Positions 58,076 to 64,000 of a stretch of 64,000 bases of DNA are shown here, piece after piece. The DNA is taken from positions 1 through 64,000 of the forward strand of contig CAZGAQ010000012.1 in NCBI GenBank assembly GCA_964523405.1, written 5' to 3'. Made by a program: the position numbers and the translations under genes. Below the pieces are notes generated by a model. That model was given only the letters and a program-made list of their open reading frames with translations, ran no database searches and was not told the DNA's origin. Source of the DNA: CAZGAQ01 sp964523405 (GTDB lineage Bacteria; Planctomycetota; Phycisphaerae; UBA1845; Fen-1342). Every line of letters starts with the position of its first letter. Positions within the stretch are counted from its first letter, which is position 1.

Positions 58076-59512
58076 TCACTCCGCCCCGGCCGCCCCCGGC
58101 GGCGAGCCCAGCCGCAACACCGCCTCCGGCGATATGAGCTGGTCAAACTGCGCTTCCGTCAGCAGCCCGCGTGCGAGCACCTCCTGCCGGATCGTCCGCC
58201 CCGCCGCCCGCGCCGCCCGCCCCACTTCCTGCGCCGCGTCGTACCCAACCACCGGCACCAGCGCCGCCAGGCACACCGTCGCCCGTTCTACGAGCTCCGC
58301 GCACCGCGCCTCGTCCGCCCGCAGCCCCTCCACGCAGTGGCACCGCAACATCCGGCACGCCCGTGTCAGCAAATCCAAACTCGTCAGCAGCGCCTCCGCC
58401 ACCAGCGGCAAGAACGCATTCAGCTCCAGGTTCCCCAGCGCGCACGCCTGCGTGATGGCCGCATCGTGCGCCATCACCGCCAGCGCCGCCTGCGACGCCG
58501 CCTCCGGAATCACCGGATTCACCTTCGCCGGCATGATCGACGACCCCGCCTGCCGCGCCGGCAGCCGCAGTTCGCCGAGCCCCGCGTCCGGCCCGCTGCC
58601 CAGCAGCCGCAAATCCCCGCAGACCTTCAGCAGACTGCTCGCACACGCCTTCAGAATCCCGCTGACCTCGACGAACACGTCCGTGTTCTGCGTCGCCTCG
58701 ACCAGGTTCTCCGCCCGCGCTAGCCCGTGCCCGGTAATCGCCCGAAGATGCTCCACCACACGAAAGATGTACTCGCGCGGCGCCCCCAACCCCGTCCCGA
58801 TGGCCGTGCCCCCCAGATTCACCACCCGCAGCCGCTCCTCGCACTTGTAGATCCGCCAGCGGTCACGGTTGAACGCCTCCGCATACGCGCTCATCGTCCG
58901 CCCCAGCGTCGTCAGCACGGCATCCTGCAACTGCGTCCGCCCCACCTTGACGATGTGGGCGAACTCCTTCTCCTTCGCCTGAAACGCCTCCTGCAGCGCC
59001 ACCACCTCACGCTCCAGCTCGCGCAGCAGCGTGATCGCCGCCACCCGCAGCGCCGTCGGATACGTGTCGTTCGTCGATTGGTGCCGGTTGATGTCGTCCA
59101 GCGGACTCACCGCCGCGTAGTCTCCCAAGGGCCGCCCCAGTATCTGCAGCGCGCGGTTGGCCAGCACTTCATTGACATTCATGTTCGTCGACGTGCCCGC
59201 CCCACCCTGCAGCGCATCCACCACAACGTGCTCGTCGAGCAGCCCCTCCGCCATCTCGCGGCACGCCCGCTCAATCGCATCCGCCTTCGCGCCGGCCTCA
59301 ATGCCCGCGGCGCGTTCGGCCTTCGCCTCTGCCTCTCCCACCAGCTCTCGATTCGTCAGCGCACAAGCCAGCTTCACCTGCCCGAAGGCGTGAATCAGCG
59401 CCGGATGCACCGCCCGCCGCGCCAGCGGGAAATTCTCCACCGCCCGCACCGTGTAGATGCCATAGAGCGCCTCGGCCGGCACCGGCAACGCCCCCAACAG
59501 GTCGCTTTCCAT
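58076..59512 (-). CDS. aspA: Aspartate ammonia-lyase/fumarase-family lyase beside hydF
   Basis: A 478-residue member of the aspartase/fumarase superfamily, which releases ammonia from aspartate to give fumarate. Sequence: LYGIYTVRAVENFPLARRAVHPAL, GTSTNMNVNEVLANRA, STNDTYPTALRVAAI, GRTQLQDAVLTTLG and the signature GSSIMPAKVNPVIPEA (SS loop). Gene order aspartase-hydF is common in anaerobes with [FeFe] hydrogenases, possibly because ammonia is needed for the dithiomethylamine bridge; that reason is inference. Start at 59512; a longer frame has a poor leader. Ends 47 bases before hydF. Confidence 0.9.
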   Translation of the reverse strand: MESDLLGALPVPAEALYGIYTVRAVENFPLARRAVHPALIHAFGQVKLACALTNRELVGEAEAKAERAAGIEAGAKADAIERACREMAEGLLDEHVVVDALQGGAGTSTNMNVNEVLANRALQILGRPLGDYAAVSPLDDINRHQSTNDTYPTALRVAAITLLRELEREVVALQEAFQAKEKEFAHIVKVGRTQLQDAVLTTLGRTMSAYAEAFNRDRWRIYKCEERLRVVNLGGTAIGTGLGAPREYIFRVVEHLRAITGHGLARAENLVEATQNTDVFVEVSGILKACASSLLKVCGDLRLLGSGPDAGLGELRLPARQAGSSIMPAKVNPVIPEAASQAALAVMAHDAAITQACALGNLELNAFLPLVAEALLTSLDLLTRACRMLRCHCVEGLRADEARCAELVERATVCLAALVPVVGYDAAQEVGRAARAAGRTIRQEVLARGLLTEAQFDQLISPEAVLRLGSPPGAAGAE

Positions 59513-59774
59513 CCGGTGATTCACAGCCTCGGACTCCGTACAGGCACACACTGGAACAACCAGCCCAACAACCGCCTCGCCCCATTCACAGGGCGCCCCC
59601 ACGGCACCGGCCCAGCGCGGACCAGCATGGCCCATCGCCTACTCCCCCATTGTAGCGACCCCCATGCTCTCCCATGAACCCGTCAGCAACCCCGTTTCGA
59701 GGCAGCAATGGCCCCTCCGCCCATCACGCCGCCTGCACAACAACCTCGCGCAGCGCCGCGTCTATCTGCCTCTT

Positions 59775-59803
59775 CCTTCGTGCCCTTCGTGTCCTTCGTG
59801 GTG
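59775..59803. repeat. CTTCGTGNC nonamer repeat
   Basis: CTTCGTGCC, CTTCGTGTC, CTTCGTGGT in exact 9-base steps, between the aspartase and the ABC permease genes. This CCTTCGTG-type intergenic element is widespread in planctomycetes, verrucomicrobia and acidobacteria. Confidence 0.7.
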
Positions 59804-59847
59804 CAACTTGCTCTTGGCGTTGACCCGCGCCGCACCGACGGTTCCCG

Positions 59848-61170
59848 TTAGTCCGTCGCCCGCATCCGCCACGCCCCGACCGCGAACCCCAGCACCCCCA
59901 CGCCCACCAGCACCCCGCACGGCAGCAGCATCTCCACCGCGCTGTATCCCCGCCAGATGGGCCCCTCCAGAGCCAGGATCGCCCACTTCACCAGGCTCGC
60001 ATTGCTGAATGGCCGCAGCCACCCCGGCATGAACGCCAGCGGAATCATCCCGCCGCCGATCATCGCCATGATGACGATCAGCGCCCAGCTAATCCCGCTC
60101 ACCGCTGCCTCGGTGCGTCCCACCACGGACAAGACCATCATCAAGCCAACCACCGCGATCGAAATGCACACGATCGCCAGCGCCACCAGCGGAATCGACG
60201 CCACGTGCACGCCAAACCCCACCCGCGCCACCACCAGTAGCATCGCCATCAACGCGCTCGTCGCGAGAAAGCACGCCAGCGCCTTGCCCGCAAGAATCTG
60301 CCACCCCGCCAGGGGCGCCACCCGCAGCCGCGGCAGCGTCCCCCGCGTCCGCTCCACCAGCAGCGACGCCGCGAACGTCGCCCCGCACGCCAGCACGCCC
60401 CACACCATCCCCTGCGGAAAACAGATCGCAAACGATGACGTCGGCCGTCTGTCCGCTCCCCTCGTCGCCCGCTGCACCGCCCGCGTCTCGACCACAATCG
60501 GCCGCCAGCCATTCTGGCTGAGGGCGTTGCCCGCGCCCGACTGCGTCGCGCTCGGCGCACTCGCCGGCCGAAACACGTTCGGATCCGCCATCTGGTCCAG
60601 CGCCCCCAGCAGCGTCCCCAGGACCAACTTTTCGCCGACATTCAGCTCATTGGAATCGCGCACCGCGGCCGCCGCCGTGCGGGCATTGCGCTGCATCATC
60701 TCGCGATCCGTGAACACCTCCTGCATCTGCTCGTACGCATGGGCCGTGATCAGCCCTTCAATCAGCCCCCCGGTCATCGTCTGCCCCGGGTCCGTGCCTA
60801 CCTCCACCCGCATCGGCTCGCCCCAGAAGATGCGCTCGCCTGCCGCCCCGAAGCCCGACGGAATCGCCACGTACGCCGGACGCCGCCCCCGCGCCACCCG
60901 GTCGGCCGCCGCCGCCCGCTCCGCCACGACTTCCACGTGCAAACGGGCATCCGCCTGCAGGCTCGCCACCAGCCGCTGCGACGCCGGCGTGTGATCCTCA
61001 TCCACTACAAGGAGATCGATCGCCGTCTGCTTCGACCCCACCCCCGAGAACAGCACGCCGAAGAAAATCGCGTACAGCAGCGGATAGCAGAACGTGAAGA
61101 AGAACCCCGCCTTGTCCCGCAGCAGCAGGCGCAGATCCTTCGCCGCCAGTGTCCAGATCACCGCGCTCAA
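59848..61170 (-). CDS. ABC-2 type transporter permease
   Basis: Membrane part of an ABC exporter. The 440-residue protein has one N-terminal helix (AGFFFTFCYPLLYAIFFGVLF), a large extracytoplasmic domain of about 190 residues, and five C-terminal helices (GMVWGVLACGATFAASLLV, ACFLATSALMAMLLVVARVGFG, IPLVALAIVCISIAVVGLMMV, ISWALIVIMAMIGGGMIPL, LPCGVLVGVGVLGFAVGAWRM). ABC2 signature VERTRGTLPRLRVAPL is present. TTG at 61170 is chosen: GGAAGGAG lies upstream and the codon overlaps the ATPase stop; the frame upstream belongs to the ATPase gene. Confidence 0.85.
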   Translation of the reverse strand: MSAVIWTLAAKDLRLLLRDKAGFFFTFCYPLLYAIFFGVLFSGVGSKQTAIDLLVVDEDHTPASQRLVASLQADARLHVEVVAERAAAADRVARGRRPAYVAIPSGFGAAGERIFWGEPMRVEVGTDPGQTMTGGLIEGLITAHAYEQMQEVFTDREMMQRNARTAAAAVRDSNELNVGEKLVLGTLLGALDQMADPNVFRPASAPSATQSGAGNALSQNGWRPIVVETRAVQRATRGADRRPTSSFAICFPQGMVWGVLACGATFAASLLVERTRGTLPRLRVAPLAGWQILAGKALACFLATSALMAMLLVVARVGFGVHVASIPLVALAIVCISIAVVGLMMVLSVVGRTEAAVSGISWALIVIMAMIGGGMIPLAFMPGWLRPFSNASLVKWAILALEGPIWRGYSAVEMLLPCGVLVGVGVLGFAVGAWRMRATD

Positions 61171-62012
61171 TCGCGCAAGCTCCTTCCCGTCAGCCGCAGA
61201 AACACGCTCTCCAGGTCCGGCCGCTCGACCCGTACCCGCAGCACCCCCGGCCGGCGCCACGCCTCCGCCACCGCCCGCTCCGGCTGATCCGTGGCGACGC
61301 GTTCCTCGCCCTCCGCCCGCTCGATGATCACTGCCGGCTGTTGCCCATGCGCCCGCACCAGCCCCTCAATCGTGTCCAGCGCCAGGAGCCGCCCGCGATC
61401 CACAATCCCCACGCGATCGCACAGCCGCTGCGCCTCTTCCATGTAATGCGTCGTGTAGATCACCGTGCAACCCGCCCGCCGCAGTGACTGCACCAACTCG
61501 AACAGCGCGCTGCGCGACTGCGGATCCACCCCCGCCGTCGGTTCATCCAGAAACACCAGCGCCGGCGCGTGTACGATCGCCACCGCGAAGTTCAGCCGCC
61601 GGGCCATGCCGCCGGAGAAGGTCTGCACGCGATCCCGGCCGCGGTCCGTCAACCCAACCAGTTCCAGCAACTCGCGGCACCGCGCCTCTAGCGCCCGCCC
61701 GCGCAGCCCGTACAGCCGCCCGAAGAAATGCAGGTTCTCCCGCGCGGACAATTCGCCGTACAGCGCCAGCGCCTGCGGCGCAATGCCGATCTGCCGCCGC
61801 ACCGCCGCCGCCGCCGGCGACCCGTGCCCGACAATCTCCGCACTCCCCCCATCCGGCGCGAGCTGCCCCGTCGCCACGCGAATCGTCGTCGTCTTGCCCG
61901 CCCCATTCGGCCCCAGCAGCCCGAACACCTCCCCCGCCCGCACCTCCAGCGACAGATCATCCAGGGCGATGATCGCGCCGAAGCGGTGGCGGAGGTGGCT
62001 GAGCCGCAGCAT
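61167..62012 (-). CDS. ABC transporter ATP-binding protein
   Basis: ATPase for the adjacent ABC-2 permease. The 281-residue protein has Walker A LLGPNGAGKTTTIR, Q-loop IGIAPQALALY, signature TFSGGMARRLNFAVA, Walker B LVFLDEPTAGVDPQSR and H-loop IYTTHYMEEAQ. The C-terminal extension VIIERAEGEERVATDQPE is usual for drug/polysaccharide-type exporters. ATG at 62012. Substrate unknown; the pair has no other neighbour hinting at one. Confidence 0.93.
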   Translation of the reverse strand: MLRLSHLRHRFGAIIALDDLSLEVRAGEVFGLLGPNGAGKTTTIRVATGQLAPDGGSAEIVGHGSPAAAAVRRQIGIAPQALALYGELSARENLHFFGRLYGLRGRALEARCRELLELVGLTDRGRDRVQTFSGGMARRLNFAVAIVHAPALVFLDEPTAGVDPQSRSALFELVQSLRRAGCTVIYTTHYMEEAQRLCDRVGIVDRGRLLALDTIEGLVRAHGQQPAVIIERAEGEERVATDQPERAVAEAWRRPGVLRVRVERPDLESVFLRLTGRSLRD

Positions 62013-62057
62013 AACCGGGAGTGTGGCTGCGGCCCGAATCCCCGTCAAATCGCCTAC

Positions 62058-63077
62058 TCAGGTGCGTGCGTTGGAAGTTGTCACGGCCGGTCCCCTGCGG
62101 TCCGGGCAACTCGCCGCCATCGCCGGAGTCGGCGGCACCTTCGTGCCGCACTCGGGGCAGACGCCGGAGACATTCCCCGTCAGGTCATAGCCGCAACGGC
62201 GGCAGGTGCCCGGGCGGCGGCGCGGCCAGCTCAGAAGCAGAACCCCCGGAGCGGCGGCGAGCAAGGTGAGCGTCCAGAACGGCAGGACGATTTCGGCCCA
62301 GCGGCCGATACTCGATTGGGACATCTCGTTGGTGCGCGGCAGTTCCCAACTCCAGTCGCGGTACTCGTCCCAAGTCCAGCCCGCTTCGCCGTACCACACC
62401 ATACTGACTTCCATGCCACATGGCTCGCGCACAATCAGTGCGCAACGCTCCACGACGTAGGCACGCTCGCCGTCGTAGTATCCGCCGCACCAGCGGACAC
62501 TGAGCATCCAACCAGCCAACATCAGCACGGCGGCAAAGAGGCTGGCGAGCTGGGTACGTCGCCTCCAGCGCCACGCCCACGCCCCACCGTCCGCCGACCG
62601 CTCCGTCGCCACGGGCATCAAGCGCCGCCGCAACGCGACCACGCCCCGCCCAACCGGGACGACCGCAACCAAGCTCCACAAAGGCAGGCACAGCTCCCAC
62701 CAGGTCCCCTCAACGGAGCTGAACTGCTCGTGCAACTCCGGCCAGCGCCACGCGAGGCCACTGCGGGCGTTTCGCGAGACACCCTCCGCCGGCGGCGCCA
62801 ACGGGAAGTACGCGTCGCTCCAACTCATCTCAACGTAGCGTCGCTCGGAGATGTACTGGATGCACACGTTGCCCCGCCCGAACGTCACCAGCCAATCATC
62901 CCCCACGTACCACGCATAGGTGAACTCGCGACTCCCCACCGCGAGCCCCAGCACAACCAGCAGCAGAGCCCCCAGGACAAGCCACCGCCTGCGCACCCGC
63001 ACCCCGAGAACCTCCCACGCCCGCGTCCTCCACGCGCCGCGTCCCCCGCGCCGCCGTGTCTGCCCCATACCTGCCAT
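62058..63077 (-). CDS. Multi-helix membrane protein with C-terminal zinc ribbon
   Basis: A 339-residue protein of unknown function with three to four membrane helices (RWLVLGALLLVVLGLAVGS, WSLVAVVPVGRGVVAL, LASLFAAVLMLAGWMLSV, WTLTLLAAAPGVLLLSW) and a C-terminal zinc ribbon (CRRCGYDLTGNVSGVCPECG). This ribbon type is widespread at the end of membrane proteins in planctomycetes. Many Trp and Tyr lie in the external loops. It precedes the ABC exporter on the same strand by 46 bases. Confidence 0.75.
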   Translation of the reverse strand: MAGMGQTRRRGGRGAWRTRAWEVLGVRVRRRWLVLGALLLVVLGLAVGSREFTYAWYVGDDWLVTFGRGNVCIQYISERRYVEMSWSDAYFPLAPPAEGVSRNARSGLAWRWPELHEQFSSVEGTWWELCLPLWSLVAVVPVGRGVVALRRRLMPVATERSADGGAWAWRWRRRTQLASLFAAVLMLAGWMLSVRWCGGYYDGERAYVVERCALIVREPCGMEVSMVWYGEAGWTWDEYRDWSWELPRTNEMSQSSIGRWAEIVLPFWTLTLLAAAPGVLLLSWPRRRPGTCRRCGYDLTGNVSGVCPECGTKVPPTPAMAASCPDRRGPAVTTSNART

Positions 63078-63326
63078 GTCGTGGATTCTACCCCCCCACC
63101 CACACCGCGGACCGCAGCGGCGTCACCAACTCGCCTTCTTCCTTCGCAATGCCCGCTCATCTACCCGACGCGACGCACGCCGGCCGCCGCGGAGACCACC
63201 ACCCTCCGCCCAACTCGCTCCCCGCTACTCGCCACTCACCACCCGCGGAGTCCTGGACGCCGCACACGCCCCCCACGCGATCGTCTTCGCGTTTTCGCCC
63301 TTGCCCGCCTTCACGTCCCCGCTGGG

Positions 63327-64000
63327 CTATCCCCCCTGCCCTTCCACGACGCGAAACGGCTCCATCAGCCCATAGCCCACCGTCGAATAGGTGCTGCCCG
63401 CCGGCGGGCCGGCTTCCGGCGCCTGATGGAACATCCCCGGCCACGCCCGCCCCAACGGCGGCTTCCCGTGGTGCGGCCCCAGCGTGTTCTTCAACGTCCC
63501 CCAGACGACGACCTCGATGTCGTTCGTGCCCGCCCGCGCCTGCTTCGTGATGTCGCAATCCCCAGGCGGCGCCACGATGTACCCAGCCGGCTGCCCGTTC
63601 ACGACCACCTTCGCCGCGGCGCCGTACCACTTCCCCAGCGCCACGCGCAGCGTCCGCCCCGCCTGCGGCGCCAGCTCGAACTTCGCCCGGTACGCCACCC
63701 CACCGCCGTACAGCGGCTGCGCCTGCGCGTTCCACGGCCCCAGCTCCAGCTTCGGCGCCGGCACGATCTCGAACCCTTTCTCCACCGGCACTACGCCGAA
63801 GTCGCCGATCACACAAGCGGCCTCCAGCTCGTGATACACCGTCATCGGCCGAGCCTCAATCCGCACGACGTTCTCCCCGACCTGCGCCACACCCGCCAGC
63901 GGCAGCTTCCCGAACGAGCGATCGAGCCACCACTCCCCCACTGGCGCCTGCACCGGCTTCCCGTTGCACGTGATCGTGTACAAGTCCGGCCGTTCGACCA
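63327..64000 (-). CDS. C-terminal part of a glycoside-hydrolase-like protein (partial)
   Basis: The frame is open to the right edge, so this is the 3' part of a larger gene; at least 223 residues. The sequence has VGEWWLDRSFGKLPLA, VGENVVRIEARPMTVYHELE, LEPxx-like GVVPVEKGFEIVP, a jelly-roll domain (LRVALGKWYGAAAKVVVNGQ, AGTNDIEVVVWGTLKN) and NTLGPHHGKP near the end. These features recall the sugar-binding end of large alpha-L-rhamnosidase-like (GH106/GH2-type) enzymes. The catalytic domain lies beyond the window, so the substrate cannot be named with confidence. Confidence 0.65.
   Translation of the reverse strand, partial: VERPDLYTITCNGKPVQAPVGEWWLDRSFGKLPLAGVAQVGENVVRIEARPMTVYHELEAACVIGDFGVVPVEKGFEIVPAPKLELGPWNAQAQPLYGGGVAYRAKFELAPQAGRTLRVALGKWYGAAAKVVVNGQPAGYIVAPPGDCDITKQARAGTNDIEVVVWGTLKNTLGPHHGKPPLGRAWPGMFHQAPEAGPPAGSTYSTVGYGLMEPFRVVEGQGG

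Noticed and set aside
1..64000. tRNA, rRNA, CRISPR arrays and insertion sequences
   Set aside because: I looked for tRNA T-arm patterns, regular direct repeats with spacers, and transposase motifs in the gaps, and found none. A covariance search would be more sensitive.

Overview
This window looks like a chromosomal segment from a planctomycete, most likely an anaerobic Phycisphaerae-type lineage known from a metagenome assembly. The basis is high GC with strong G/C third positions, a bacterial microcompartment (BMC) locus of planctomycete character, a dockerin-like 'GDANCDGxxNWRDID' protein, a PEP-CTERM protein, and a C-terminal zinc ribbon of the 'CRRCGYDLTGN' type. A 10-base N gap flanked by a poly-C artefact at 16274-16379 points to a draft assembly. 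I saw no rRNA, tRNA, CRISPR array or insertion sequence.

Layout. 1-5.2 kb: two secreted hydrolase-like lipoproteins (C25-like and M23-like), gamma-glutamyltransferase, a decayed comF 3' fragment, and panC. 5.2-15.65 kb: a complete BMC locus. It has a divergent DeoR regulator with candidate operators, then PduL, BMC-H x2, acetate kinase, BMC-H, BMC-P, CoA-acylating aldehyde dehydrogenase, BMC-P, an RpiB-like protein with a cysteine-rich tail, BMC-P, a class I (DeoC/FbaB/LacD-type) aldolase, a PduS/RnfC-like flavo-iron-sulfur protein, and BMC-T. The predicted flow is sugar phosphate -> aldehyde -> acyl-CoA -> acyl phosphate -> acid + ATP. No alcohol dehydrogenase is present, so the PduS-like protein and BMC-T may carry NADH electrons out. 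15.8-20.3 kb: comF (damaged by the assembly), xseB, a coiled-coil protein with a BRCT-like end, folP and a DinB-family protein. 20.4-28.4 kb: secreted or lipoprotein functions (GDPD, amidase, tricorn-like protease) and a small Asn/Thr-rich basic protein. 28.6-32.1 kb: fumarate reductase/succinate dehydrogenase A and B subunits and a thioredoxin-like protein. 32.2-45.4 kb: a multidomain exported nuclease-like protein, a DUF4175-like membrane protein, small lipoprotein and TPR proteins, RluA-type pseudouridine synthase, DacB, MurJ, a PEP-CTERM protein and a ribbon-helix-helix/SPFH pair.

45.8-59.5 kb is a second coherent module, all on the minus strand: aspartate ammonia-lyase, the HydF maturase, DRTGG protein, an ATPase fused to a degenerate HydS-like [FeFe]-hydrogenase domain, a second DRTGG protein, a PHP phosphoesterase, another HATPase, then NuoE-like, HndB-like, a NuoF-NfnB/GltD fusion, the catalytic [FeFe]-hydrogenase HydA, and a CheY-like receiver. 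This reads as an electron-bifurcating NAD(P)-linked hydrogenase with its own redox-sensing and regulatory set; hydE and hydG are not in the window. 59.8-64 kb: an ABC-2 exporter pair, a zinc-ribbon membrane protein and the 3' end of a glycoside-hydrolase-like gene.

The two most interesting systems are the BMC (resembling the uncharacterised sugar-phosphate-utilising class rather than the fucose/rhamnose planctomycete BMC) and the hydrogenase operon with its fused transhydrogenase-like subunit and fused ATPase/HydS-like sensor. The BMC makes acid with NADH left over, and the hydrogenase could dispose of that reductant as H2. That link is inference.
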